Shown here: positions 53,769 through 62,657 of the stretch, in pieces | Layout of the letters: the number at the start of each line of letters is the position of its first letter | How positions within the stretch are numbered: position 1 is the first letter of the stretch | Assembly: GCF_017220215.1 (NCBI RefSeq) | Contig: NZ_CP071131.1 | Location: forward strand, 806,001 to 870,000 | Origin: Caballeronia sp. M1242 | Lineage (GTDB): Bacteria > Pseudomonadota > Gammaproteobacteria > Burkholderiales > Burkholderiaceae | Length of the DNA: 64,000 nucleotides | Direction of reading: 5' to 3' | Notes under the pieces: generated by a model | What the model was told of the DNA's origin: nothing | Database searches by the model: none | What the model saw: only the letters and a program-made list of their open reading frames with translations | Translations under genes and position numbers: made by a program

Positions 53769-56700
53769 CTCGCACAGCGACAGCAACCGCCGCGCTTGCG
53801 CCACGAGCGCGCAGTCGTGCTCTTCGGCGAAGCGGGCCACGACGTCCCCGAGACACGCGCTCGCTTCGTCGCGGCGTCCGGCCGTACGCAATGCGTCGGC
53901 CATCTCCATCGTCGCGCGCAGTTCGAGCAGCCGCAGGTTCTGCGCGCGCGCCTCGCCCGCCGCCGCGCGCAGCAAATCGAGTGCAAGTTTCGGATCGGCG
54001 CCCGGGTCGGCTTTCTCGACGACGCCAGCCGCAAAGGCCAGATCGACGAGGCCGGTCCGCTGACCGGTGCGCAGGCTATCGGCGCGCGCGGCGGCGATGC
54101 ACTGCCGCGCGTCGTCGTGGCGGCCGAGGTGCGCGAGCGCCTGCGCCCGCCACGCCTGCACGTAGGCGAGATCGTTGTGGCCGCCGTTGTTCGCGAGATG
54201 TTCGACCGCTTCCGTCAGTCGCGCGAGCGCGTTCGCGTACTGTCCTTCGGTCGCCGCCGCGACGCCCTCGTACACCATCGCCCAGCCTTTCCAGAACGGC
54301 AGACGCTGCGTGTCGCACAGCTCGATGCAGCGGCGGCATAGCTCGCGCGCGGCGCCGATGTCGCCGGACTCGACGAACGGCCGGGCTCCGGCAGCCAGCG
54401 CCTGCGACAGCACGAACGGCTGCGCGAGCGCGTCGGCGTGATCGATCGCCATTCGCGCAAGCCACCGTGCCCGGCCGAAGCGCCCCGCCACCAGCTCGCA
54501 ATAGCCCAGCCAGCAGCACGCGGTAACCTTGGCGTCGTTGAAGCGCCCGTAGCCGGTGGCGTGCGCGACGTCGTAAGTGTCGATCACGTACTGCAAGAGC
54601 TTGGCGCAGCGCTCGAACTGGGCTTGCTGATAGAGGATCGGGCCGACCGCCGCATAGGCGACGATTTTGCTGTCGGTGTCCTGCGTATTCGAGGCGAGCT
54701 CGATCAGCCGTTCCGATGTCGCAACGCACTTCGGCGAGTCCGCGGCGGCGTAAGCAAAATTATTGATGCCGACGAGCGCCAGCACGCGCAGCCGCTCCTG
54801 CGTCACGCCGTCGAGCAGCGCTTCGGCGCGCGTCCACAGCGCAGCGCATTCCTGGCACGCGTAACCCTTGAGCGCCCAGTGGCACGCCGCGCCCATCACC
54901 AGGAGCGCGACCTCGCAGTCCGCGCGCCGCGCCGGATTCGACTGCGCAACGAGCGCGAGCCCGGAATCGACATGCGCGAGCGCCTCGCGATGCCGGTATC
55001 GCGCCATCGCGACCCGGGTCGCCGAGATCCATTGCGCGAGCGCGTCGTCGGTTATGCCGGCGCGCGTCAGATGCAGCGCAAGCAGCTCGGGGCTCGCCTT
55101 GCCGCGCTCCGGAAACACTTCCGCGAGCGCCTTCGCGATGCGCGCATGGATGCGCACGCGCTGGCTCTTCAACAGACTGTCGTAGGCGACATCGCCGACG
55201 AGCGCATGCTTGAAGCGGTATACCGCGTCTGCGCCGCCTCCGCGCCGAAAGACCAGCCCGCTCGCTTCGAGCGATGCAAGCGCCTCCGCGAGCCTGGTAC
55301 CGTCGACGGGCGCGATCGCGGCCAGCAGCGCATGGTCGAACTCGCGGCCGATGCACGCGCCGATCTGCGCGATCGTCTTGACCGGCGCGAGGTGGTCGAG
55401 CCGCGCCATCAGCGAGTCGTGCAGCGTAAACGGAATCGCGAGCGGCGCGGTGGGCCCGTTCGTCTCCCAGTGATCGCCGGCGTCGCGCAGCAGCCCGGCT
55501 TCGAGCACCGTCTGCGTCAGTTCCTCGACGAAGAGCGGAACGCCGTCGGCGCGTTCGAGGATCTGCTCCAGAACGTCGGGTGGCAGCGGCTTGACGGCGG
55601 TCAGCTCCGCCGCGATTTGCGCCCCCTGGCGCCTCGCGAGGCGGTTCAGATGCAGGAGCGTCACGTTGCCGTGCGCGGTCCACGCGGGCATGAATTCGGG
55701 GCGGCAGGTGATCAGCATCAGGATCGGCCAGTGCCGGATCCGGTCGATGAAGCGCGCGATCGTTTCGAGCGTGTCGGCGTCGGCCCACTGCGCATCCTCG
55801 AAAATGATGAGAAGCGGCTGTCCGCTCGACAGGCGGATAGGTTGTTCGACGAGCGCTTCGATGGTCACTTCGCGCAGCCGCTGCGGAGAATCCATGCGCG
55901 GCGGATAGCGGTCGGTCGGCAGCGAGAGCAGCGCGGCGAAGAGCGGCGCGACCTCGTCCCGCTCGCCGGGTTCGAGACGAAGCGCCGCTTCCAGCTTGTC
56001 GAGGCGCACATCGGGCGAGTCCTGGCGCTGGAAGCCGCTCATTTCGGACAGATGCCCGATGATCGGGTGGAAAGACGACGTCGACTGGAACGGCGAGCAT
56101 TGGTACAGCAGCGTGAGATGCTGCTCGCCGGCGAGCCGTTCGCGCAGAACGTGGGCAATGCGGCTCTTGCCGATGCCCGGCTCGCCCATGAGCAATACGG
56201 CCTGACCCTCGCCGTCGCGCGCGATCATCCAGCGCGAGACGAGCAGATCGACTTCGTGTTCACGGCCGACGAACGGCGTCGCGCGATTCGGGTGGAACGC
56301 GCTGTAGCGGCTTTCGCGGTGCGCGAGGCCCGCCACGCGCGAGAGATTGACCGGCGTGCTGATTCCCTTGAGTTCGTGCTCGCCGAGTTCTTCGAGCTCG
56401 AACGTGCCGCCGAGCAGGCGGCGCGTGCTCGGGGCAATGACGATTTCGTCGGGGCCCGCGTGGGCGCACAGGCGCGCGGCGAGATTGGGCGTCGCGCCGA
56501 CGGCCGTATCGAAGGGCGACGATTCCTGGCCTTCGAGTTCGCCGACCACGACCGCGCCCGTTGCGACGCCGATATGCACACGCAACGGCGCGCTGGCGGA
56601 GAGCCGGCCGACTTCCGCGACGATGTCGAGCGCGGCGCGCACCGCGCGCTCGGCGGCATCCTCGCGCGCCTGCGGGAATCCGAAGTAAATGAGCACGCCG

Positions 56701-57095
56701 TCGCCGAGATATTGCGCGACGTGTCCCTCGTAACGTGCGACGACACGCGCGCAGGTCTCCTGATAAATGCGCATGACTTCGTGCAATTCTTCGGCGTCCA
56801 GGCGCTGCGCGAGTTCGGTGGAACCGGCGAGGTCGCAGAAAAGCACCGTGAGCTGACGCCGCTCCCCCGGCGGACGATTCGACCGGGAAGGCGCAGGCGC
56901 CGGTCGGGCGGCTTCGCGTCGCGGATGGGAGAGGGCGTCGAGCAGGCGGCGGCGGTGGCCGAGCAGCACGCCGAGTTCGGCGAGATCGCGATCGCTCAGA
57001 AGCGGCAACGTTTCCAGGTCCACGCCATTGGCCTCGAAAACCGTCGCGTAACGTTCGAGGCCAAGTTCGCCAAGCAAGGTCGAAAGCGAATCCAT
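53757..57095 (-). CDS. Class III nucleotide cyclase with SAM, AAA-type ATPase and TPR domains
   Basis: A 1112-residue signalling protein. A SAM-like domain (1-60: LLGELGLERYATVFEANGVDL) precedes a class III cyclase domain (about 85-255). The latter has metal Asps in VLFCDLAGSTEL and YLGDGVLIYFG and the VGATPNLAARL segment. An STAND-type ATPase follows (Walker A LLMGEPGIGKSR; IIFEDAQWADADT), then TPR-like repeats to the C terminus. The start at 57095 has GAGGAG upstream. The cyclase likely makes cAMP (or cGMP) under control of the ATPase/TPR part. It is divergent from a regulator with a cyclic-nucleotide-binding domain. Confidence 0.85.
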   Translation of the reverse strand: MDSLSTLLGELGLERYATVFEANGVDLETLPLLSDRDLAELGVLLGHRRRLLDALSHPRREAARPAPAPSRSNRPPGERRQLTVLFCDLAGSTELAQRLDAEELHEVMRIYQETCARVVARYEGHVAQYLGDGVLIYFGFPQAREDAAERAVRAALDIVAEVGRLSASAPLRVHIGVATGAVVVGELEGQESSPFDTAVGATPNLAARLCAHAGPDEIVIAPSTRRLLGGTFELEELGEHELKGISTPVNLSRVAGLAHRESRYSAFHPNRATPFVGREHEVDLLVSRWMIARDGEGQAVLLMGEPGIGKSRIAHVLRERLAGEQHLTLLYQCSPFQSTSSFHPIIGHLSEMSGFQRQDSPDVRLDKLEAALRLEPGERDEVAPLFAALLSLPTDRYPPRMDSPQRLREVTIEALVEQPIRLSSGQPLLIIFEDAQWADADTLETIARFIDRIRHWPILMLITCRPEFMPAWTAHGNVTLLHLNRLARRQGAQIAAELTAVKPLPPDVLEQILERADGVPLFVEELTQTVLEAGLLRDAGDHWETNGPTAPLAIPFTLHDSLMARLDHLAPVKTIAQIGACIGREFDHALLAAIAPVDGTRLAEALASLEASGLVFRRGGGADAVYRFKHALVGDVAYDSLLKSQRVRIHARIAKALAEVFPERGKASPELLALHLTRAGITDDALAQWISATRVAMARYRHREALAHVDSGLALVAQSNPARRADCEVALLVMGAACHWALKGYACQECAALWTRAEALLDGVTQERLRVLALVGINNFAYAAADSPKCVATSERLIELASNTQDTDSKIVAYAAVGPILYQQAQFERCAKLLQYVIDTYDVAHATGYGRFNDAKVTACCWLGYCELVAGRFGRARWLARMAIDHADALAQPFVLSQALAAGARPFVESGDIGAARELCRRCIELCDTQRLPFWKGWAMVYEGVAAATEGQYANALARLTEAVEHLANNGGHNDLAYVQAWRAQALAHLGRHDDARQCIAAARADSLRTGQRTGLVDLAFAAGVVEKADPGADPKLALDLLRAAAGEARAQNLRLLELRATMEMADALRTAGRRDEASACLGDVVARFAEEHDCALVAQARRLLSLCETPA

Positions 57096-57417
57096 CACGC
57101 GACTCCTCTGTGCGAACGGGCGCGCGGGCCGTCGGCACGCTGCGACTCGCGCTTGCATCGGCGAGTCGATCCGAAAAGACGACCTGGCGCCAGCGCTCCG
57201 TCTGCCATATTAGATCATGGTGGATATGGACGCTTCCAACCAGTCATCCATGTGACGCGCGAAGCCAATTCGAGTAGCGCAACAGCGAGTGGCGCGGCGG
57301 ACGATCGGTCACGCGAGCAGAAAGTTGAGTCGCGCTCTTTTGGCGTGTGACGTTTGCCGCGGTCGATGTTGTGAGGAAAGCTGAAACAACGGGCGTGGAC
57401 GCGCGAGTCGGTATAGC
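57096..57417. other. Divergent intergenic region, cyclase / cNMP-binding regulator
   Basis: This 322-base region has no gene I can support. It must hold both divergent promoters. A small AT-richer patch is near 57211-57232 (CATATTAGATCATGG). The T6SS-type motif is not evident here. Confidence 0.5.
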
Positions 57418-58440
57418 ATGCATCGCATGTACATACTGCTCATCGGACCCGCGGGCCTGTTTCGCGACGGCGTTGCGGCGCTCTTGCGCGCATTCGTACC
57501 CGATGCGGACGTGCAACGGTGCGACCGGCTGCCCGCGGAGTGGCCTGACGGCCGCAAGCCCGACTGCATCGTGATGGACGGCGACCGTCTGCGAGAGACG
57601 CGCGACGAGCTCGACGCCTTGCGCGGGCATGCACGCACCACGCCCGTGCTCGTGGTGCTCGGCGAGGCGAAGCGCGAGTATGTCGATGAGCTGGTCGCAG
57701 CGGGCGTCGCGGGATGCGTCGAGAAATCCGCGTCTGCAGAACTCCTTACCGGCGCGTTGAGTCTCGTGCTCGCGGGCGGCGTTTCGCTGCCGCGTTCGCT
57801 GCTCGCAGCAAGGCAGGACGCGCCGTCGACATTGTCGGCACGCGTGCCGGAGCCCAATCCGAACCTGCATCTGACGCCGCGCCAACTCGACGTGCTCGCG
57901 CTCCTCGCGCGCGGACGCTCCAACAAGGCGATCGCGCGGGAGCTGGATGTCACCGAAGCCACGGTCAAGACTCATCTGACGACAATCTTCAAGGCGCTCA
58001 ATGTGTCGAGCCGTGGCGAGGCAAGCGCGGTCGCGGCGCGCATGGAAAAGATCCGCGACACGCAAGTCAGCCATGCGGTCAACGGCCATCTGCCGATCGC
58101 GCGGCTGCTCGGGAAGATGGAGCGCCAGCGCTTTCGCGCCGGCGAAGTGCTCTTTCGCAAGGGCGACCCGAGCGGCCAGATGTTCTACGTCGAATCGGGC
58201 GCCGTGCAGCTTTCGGAACTCGGCATCGAGTTAGGCGCGGGCGCGGTGCTCGGCGAGATTGGGCTCTTCACGCCTGAGCGCCGGCGCACGTCCACGGTGA
58301 TTTGCAAGACCGATTGCGGAATGCGCACGGTTTCCGCCGACGAGGCCATTCGCCTGTACTATCAGGAGCCCGAATTCGCGCTCTATCTGGTGCAACTCAT
58401 CGCGGGTCGCCTGCAAGCCGACAAGGAACGGCGGCCCTAA
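57418..58440 (+). CDS. LuxR-type regulator with degenerate receiver and cyclic-nucleotide-binding domain
   Basis: A 340-residue fusion. A receiver-like domain (4-120) has Asp54 (IVMDGDRL) and Lys (VEKSAS), but the N-terminal acidic pair is replaced: MYILLIGPAGLF where VDDH is usual. Magnesium-dependent phosphorylation is therefore doubtful. A LuxR helix-turn-helix follows (LTPRQLDVLALLARG, NKAIARELDVTEATVKTHL), then a C-terminal CRP-like cNMP domain (225-335: RFRAGEVLFRKGDPSGQMFYVE) with the ligand cassette GEIGLFTPERRRTST. The likely ligand is the product of the divergent cyclase. No CRP-type DNA-binding domain follows. Confidence 0.85.
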   Translation: MHRMYILLIGPAGLFRDGVAALLRAFVPDADVQRCDRLPAEWPDGRKPDCIVMDGDRLRETRDELDALRGHARTTPVLVVLGEAKREYVDELVAAGVAGCVEKSASAELLTGALSLVLAGGVSLPRSLLAARQDAPSTLSARVPEPNPNLHLTPRQLDVLALLARGRSNKAIARELDVTEATVKTHLTTIFKALNVSSRGEASAVAARMEKIRDTQVSHAVNGHLPIARLLGKMERQRFRAGEVLFRKGDPSGQMFYVESGAVQLSELGIELGAGAVLGEIGLFTPERRRTSTVICKTDCGMRTVSADEAIRLYYQEPEFALYLVQLIAGRLQADKERRP

Positions 58441-58460
58441 GCGTTTCGCAATCGGAAACA

Positions 58461-58484
58461 TCGGCCGCGCGCAGCGGCGGCCGA
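58461..58484. terminator. Candidate bidirectional terminator
   Basis: TCGGCCGC (58461-58468), an 8-base loop, GCGGCCGA (58477-58484): a perfect 8-base-pair stem in the 49-base gap between convergent genes. No T-tract. Confidence 0.45.
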
Positions 58485-58489
58485 AACCA

Positions 58490-59260
58490 TCATTCGTGCG
58501 CTTCGAGCCCGAGCAGGTTCAGCACGATCAGAATCGCGTCGCGATTTTCCGGCGTGATCTCGATGCCGAGCGTCTGATGTATCCATCGGCCGATCTTGGT
58601 GGCAGCGAAGCACGCCGGCGTCGCGTCTTTTTTCATCGTCACGCCGAGTTTGCGCGCGCGATAGTGATACGAAGGCACGTCATATCGATCGGCCATGCCC
58701 TTGAGGCCTCCTTTGCTTTCGCTGCTCGCGCCGAGGCTGCCTGCGAGGAGGAGCCGGTCGGGACCGTCGCAACTTGCGATGAACACGCGTGCGAATGCCC
58801 GCACCCGCTCCTCACTCAGCCCGAACTCGGCGAGCGTGGCATGCACCGGGTCGTCGGGCGCATGCGCGCGGGAGTCGACTTCAGCCTGCACGCCGTCGAT
58901 CTCGAGCGACAGATTACGCTGCAGGCTCGCGCTGCGCAGGCAATCGATCAGAAAGCGACGGAAGTATGCGCAGAGCGCATGCGCTGTGGACGGCGCGCTC
59001 TCGGGCGACGCGTGCGACGGCCGCTGCTCGGCGTCGAGCCGCAAGACGCGCGAGAAGAAGAACTGCGAGATCAGCTCTTCCTTGTCTTCGTGCAAGCCGC
59101 GCAGTTCGGGCGGGTAGTAGGACTGCAGCGTGGTGAGCACCATCCTGTAGATATACCCGATCTCGATGTCGGAGAGTGTCGCCCGGCGATGCCAGAGATC
59201 GGCGAGGGTGCAACTTTCCCGCGCGAAGACGCCGGAGTCCTGATGGATCAGCACGTCCAT
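58490..59260 (-). CDS. Sigma-factor-like regulator, right bracket of the T6SS island
   Basis: A 256-residue paralogue of the protein at 2962-3747, about 57% identical without gaps over 235 residues. It has the same three blocks: region-2-like EDKEELISQF ... CAYFRRFLIDCLRSAS, the helix-turn-helix GGLKGMADRYDVPSYHYRA, and C-terminal FAATKIGRWI ... ILIVLNLLGLE. The N-terminal 18 residues differ. I start at the ATG at 59260, preceded by GAGGTG; the longer frame to 59296 is possible. It ends close to a hairpin shared with the convergent cNMP regulator. Confidence 0.75.
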   Translation of the reverse strand: MDVLIHQDSGVFARESCTLADLWHRRATLSDIEIGYIYRMVLTTLQSYYPPELRGLHEDKEELISQFFFSRVLRLDAEQRPSHASPESAPSTAHALCAYFRRFLIDCLRSASLQRNLSLEIDGVQAEVDSRAHAPDDPVHATLAEFGLSEERVRAFARVFIASCDGPDRLLLAGSLGASSESKGGLKGMADRYDVPSYHYRARKLGVTMKKDATPACFAATKIGRWIHQTLGIEITPENRDAILIVLNLLGLEAHE

Positions 59261-59331
59261 GACTGCACCTCGTCGCATGAAACCGTGGTGCCGCAAGATG
59301 CGCGCATCACTGTGAAACCGGGCTTGTTCAT
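59248..59331 (-). CDS. Possible 27-codon leader ORF overlapping the second sigma-like gene
   Basis: An ATG at 59331 has a very strong ribosome site (GAGGAGGAG) and opens a 27-codon frame (MNKPGFTVMRASCGTT ... SWTC) that ends 13 bases inside the sigma-like gene in another frame. It may be a translational-coupling leader. It may also be chance. Confidence 0.35.
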   Translation of the reverse strand: MNKPGFTVMRASCGTTVSCDEVQSWTC

Positions 59332-60478
59332 GGCTCCTCCTCGGGAGACCGGTGCGCTGCCAGGCGAATGGCCCGCGGCGCTCGGCTTTGGAGCCGCGCG
59401 TGCGAGTCGGCGCTTACAAAAATAGTGGGAGGAGGGGACGCGTAAAATCGGCCGGACGGTCTACATCGAAAGTCGTAGAGGCGGTGGTACGAAACCGATC
59501 TGCGCGAGGCTACGAGCGCGTCGACAGTGCGCTGCAGCATCGATGCGTCGGGCACCGCGTCTAGTGACCATGAGTCGATCAGCTTCGCCTCGAATTCGGC
59601 GATCCATTGCATACCTTCATCGAAGGCAGCACGGTGCGGATCGCGGGCGGTGTCGGTAGCCACGTCGCAGAAAACGCGGTGCCGTGCAGCGGCGTGCCTC
59701 GACGCTGCTCGCCCCCGAGCGCCAAGCACGCCAACCTAGAAGCGCGCGGTCACCTTACCGGCTCCGGACGCGACCCAGCGTGACACGCTCACATGCGAGT
59801 TCGCACTGAGGTAACTGCGGTGAATAAGTGCGCTCGTCGCGACCGCTGAAGCCGTCTAGCGGCAAAGAGTCGTCTGCGCGGCCGGCGTTACTGCGGCTTC
59901 GCGCGTGGAACGCACTTTTAGCGGGCGGCCGCGTTGCTGCGACACAGCAACGGCACACACGCCGGGCGAATGTTCGAAGGTAGGAGCCTCGCAGTTCGCC
60001 GACGTGAGATCGATCTTGTCGCGGAAGTAGCGTAACGTGCGGGCGGCGCTTTGACGGTGTGGTAGGCCTTCGAGAAACTCCTGAGTGGCCACAGGTTGCC
60101 GAGATCCACACGCGCGGCTGATGAACTTGTCGCGGCCGGTTCGCAAGGCGGTGTCGCGAGCGGCGTCCGTCGTACTGGCGGGGCCGGCATTGATGCCCAC
60201 CAAGCTCTTTCCCTTCAAAACTCGCCTGCGCGATTCGTCTCAGATCCGGAGCGGCGGAAGCGGCGACCTCTACGACGATTCGTATCCCGAAGCGTTCGAG
60301 GAAGCCGCGCAAAAAATGCACGCGGCGCGCAACGAAAAGCACGGTAAGTCATTCGCGGCGGTCGCCCCGAACTCTGCTGCATAGCGCACATCGCCTTCGG
60401 AAGGTTTTCTCGAAGTTTTGACCAACCTGCTTTGGCAAACGGTGGTTACGCATCTCGCCGTTATCACAGGGGCACGCC
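59332..60478. other. Gene-poor stretch with possible gene remnants
   Basis: About 1.15 kb with no confident gene. A minus-strand frame at 59328-59729 contains a protein-like stretch (FDEGMQWIAEFEAKLIDSW) but degrades toward its end and has no good ribosome site. Frames between 59755 and 60342 on the minus strand look like noise. A short plus-strand frame at 60121-60384 is listed separately. No inverted repeats or transposase fragments were recognised. Confidence 0.5.
60121..60384 (+). CDS. Small ORF, possible 3' gene remnant
   Basis: An 87-codon frame whose last 60 codons show normal GC-rich third positions and a protein-like acidic tail (GDLYDDSYPEAFEEAAQKMHAARNEKHGK). No ribosome site precedes the ATG, and I do not recognise the family. 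It could be the end of a decayed gene. Confidence 0.3.
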   Translation: MNLSRPVRKAVSRAASVVLAGPALMPTKLFPFKTRLRDSSQIRSGGSGDLYDDSYPEAFEEAAQKMHAARNEKHGKSFAAVAPNSAA

Positions 60479-61750
60479 ATGTTCGATTCCGCCATTCTCG
60501 AAGTCGCAATCGGTATCGTTTTCATCTATCTGCTGCTGAGCCTGATGTGCACGGCGCTGCGTGAAGGTATCGAGGGATGGCTCAGAACCCGCGCGTCGTA
60601 CCTAGAGAACGGCATTCGCGAACTGCTCTTCGATTCCGAGGGCACAGGTCTCGCCAAGCTGCTCTATGAACACCCGCTCGTCTACAGTCTATTTCCAGGA
60701 AGCTACGCGTCACCGGCGTCGGGTCAGACCGCAGGTCTTTTTACGAGAGGCCACAAGCTGCCCGCGTATATTCCCTCCGCCAACTTCGCTGCGGCGCTCA
60801 TCGACATCATCGGACGCGGGCCGTCGCCCGCCGATGGAGCCGCCACAGGCGACGGCAAGGAGCATCCGAACGCCAGAGCGACGCATCCCATCAGCATCGC
60901 CGACGTGCGCGCGCATATCGCGACCATCGGGAATCCTTCGGTGCAGCGTGCGGTGCTCACCGCGCTAGATACCGCGAGCGGCGATCTCGAGAAGGCGAAG
61001 AAGAACCTCGAGAACTGGTACGACAGCGCGATGGACCGAATATCCGGCCGCTACCGGCGTTCGACGCAGGGCGTGCTGTTCTGGCTCGGGCTTTTCGTCG
61101 CGGTCGGCTTCAACGTCGACACGATCAGCTTGGCGGACTATTTGTATCGCAACGAGACGCAGCGCGGAGCGATTGTCGCGCAGGCCGGTTCGATCGCGAG
61201 GGATGCGAAAGGACAGGCTAGCAGCTACGAGGATGTGAAGAATCAGATCGCGAGCCTTCAGCTTCCGATCGGCTGGGATTTTCTCTTTCAGCAGGGCTCG
61301 AAAGACAGCGCCAGGAGGCTAGCGGCCGAGCAAAGTTTTGACTATGCGCCGCCCGGTGGTCGCACGCTCGTGGACGATTTGAGGCCCGCGTGGGACAAGT
61401 ATCACGCATGGTTGATGAAGCCGCTCGGCTGGCTGCTGACGGCGGTGGCCATCACGCTCGGCGCGCCGTTCTGGTTCGACATCCTGAATAAGTTCATGGT
61501 GATCCGCTCGACCGTGAAGCCGCACGAGAAAAGTTGGGGGGAATCGTCGGAGGACCGTCAGAGCGGCGCGGCAGGCATGCCGGGCGCGCCGCCGGCGACG
61601 ATCCAGATCATGCCGCCGCCAACGAGCGTGCCGACTCCATCGGCCGAGCTGGAGCCGTCGGAAGACAGTCACGATGACGGCTGCGAGGTGGAGGTCACGG
61701 ACGCCACGCCCGACAACGAGTTGCCCGCAGCGCAGGGAGGCGTGATTTGA
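60479..61750 (+). CDS. Inner-membrane protein of unknown function, linked to peptidoglycan hydrolases
   Basis: A 423-residue protein with an N-terminal membrane helix (LEVAIGIVFIYLLLSLMC), a second near 195-215 (GVLFWLGLFVAVGFNVDTI) and a third near 320-340 (WLLTAVAITLGAPFWF). Between them are soluble loops with an Asn/Glu/Lys-rich helix, and the tail is Pro/acidic. I do not recognise an enzyme motif. AGGGGC precedes the ATG. It is 1 base from the amidase gene, so the two are coupled. It could protect against, or help export, the hydrolases. Confidence 0.75.
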   Translation: MFDSAILEVAIGIVFIYLLLSLMCTALREGIEGWLRTRASYLENGIRELLFDSEGTGLAKLLYEHPLVYSLFPGSYASPASGQTAGLFTRGHKLPAYIPSANFAAALIDIIGRGPSPADGAATGDGKEHPNARATHPISIADVRAHIATIGNPSVQRAVLTALDTASGDLEKAKKNLENWYDSAMDRISGRYRRSTQGVLFWLGLFVAVGFNVDTISLADYLYRNETQRGAIVAQAGSIARDAKGQASSYEDVKNQIASLQLPIGWDFLFQQGSKDSARRLAAEQSFDYAPPGGRTLVDDLRPAWDKYHAWLMKPLGWLLTAVAITLGAPFWFDILNKFMVIRSTVKPHEKSWGESSEDRQSGAAGMPGAPPATIQIMPPPTSVPTPSAELEPSEDSHDDGCEVEVTDATPDNELPAAQGGVI

Positions 61751-61751
61751 T

Positions 61752-62579
61752 ATGGTCTACGAACTGTTATGGTTGCCGGCGGTGCTCAGGAACGCCGGGC
61801 TAAAGGTCGCGCCCGTCGATGGCTGGGAAAGCCGTGGGCGCGCGCACATGGGCGCGATCGCCGGCGTCATTTGTCATCACACGGCGACCGCGCGCGACGG
61901 CAACATGCCGAGCCTGCGCACGCTGATCGATGGACGCAGCGACCTGCGCGGTCCACTCGCGCAACTCGGCGTTGGCCGGGACGGCACCATCTACGTCGTC
62001 GCGGCGGGCCGCTGCAATCATGCGGTCAACGGCGCGTGGCGCGGCGTCACGACGGGCAACACGAACTTCATCGGCATCGAGGCGGAGAACCGCGGCGTGC
62101 CGTCGGATCCGTGGCCCGACGTACAGATGGACGCCTACGCGCGGTGCGTGGCGGCGATTCTCGCGCATGTCGGTCGAGATGAAAGCGCATGCGTCGGTCA
62201 CAAGGAATACGCGCTGCCGCATGGCCGCAAAAGCGATCCGAGCTTCGACATGGACGAGTTTCGCGCGACGGTCGCTGGCTTTCTGAATCGCACGGCTGCG
62301 CCGCGTCCGATGATTCCGGGTGCGGAACCGGAAGTCCCTGGCGTGCAAAGCCGTCCAACGCTGCGTCGCAATACGACGGGCGACTTCGTCAGGCAGATGC
62401 AGATGAAGCTGGGCATCGAGGCGGACGGCCTCTTCGATGCGGATGTCGAAGCAAAAGTGAGGGCATTTCAGCGCGGCAGAGATCTTGTGCCGGACGGCAT
62501 CGTCGGCCCGAGGACCTGGGCTGCGCTCGATTCCGCGCAGGCCGTCCGGCAGCCTCCAGGGTTTCAGTCAAGACGGTAA
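61752..62579 (+). CDS. N-acetylmuramoyl-L-alanine amidase with peptidoglycan-binding domain
   Basis: A 275-residue amidase_2/PGRP-type enzyme. The zinc-ligand His is in VICHHTATARDG, followed by VAAGRCNHAVNGAW, GIEAENRGV and the second-half GHKEYALPHGRKSDP. A C-terminal peptidoglycan-binding_1 domain (FVRQMQMKLGIEADGLFDADVEAKVRAFQ) follows. There is no signal peptide, so it needs a holin, T6SS or lysis for access to the wall. GGAGG precedes the ATG. Cleaves the stem peptide from muramic acid. Confidence 0.88.
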   Translation: MVYELLWLPAVLRNAGLKVAPVDGWESRGRAHMGAIAGVICHHTATARDGNMPSLRTLIDGRSDLRGPLAQLGVGRDGTIYVVAAGRCNHAVNGAWRGVTTGNTNFIGIEAENRGVPSDPWPDVQMDAYARCVAAILAHVGRDESACVGHKEYALPHGRKSDPSFDMDEFRATVAGFLNRTAAPRPMIPGAEPEVPGVQSRPTLRRNTTGDFVRQMQMKLGIEADGLFDADVEAKVRAFQRGRDLVPDGIVGPRTWAALDSAQAVRQPPGFQSRR

Positions 62580-62657
62580 CCGAGCCCGAGTTTCGATTCG
62601 GCAACGACGATTCTTGCCGCTACCGGCGGCGCCCTTCCAGTGAGATAGGAGACAGAC

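Noticed and set aside
57211..57310. T6SS-type motif between cyclase and cNMP regulator (GAAAAG ... CGTCTG)
   Set aside because: The spacing is about 21 bases and the first box is poor, so it does not match the other sites.
54438..57350. Long plus-strand open frame (970 codons) opposite the cyclase gene
   Set aside because: It is antisense to a gene with clear cyclase, ATPase and TPR motifs. The frame is Arg/Gln/His-rich with no domains, as expected from a GC-rich shadow.
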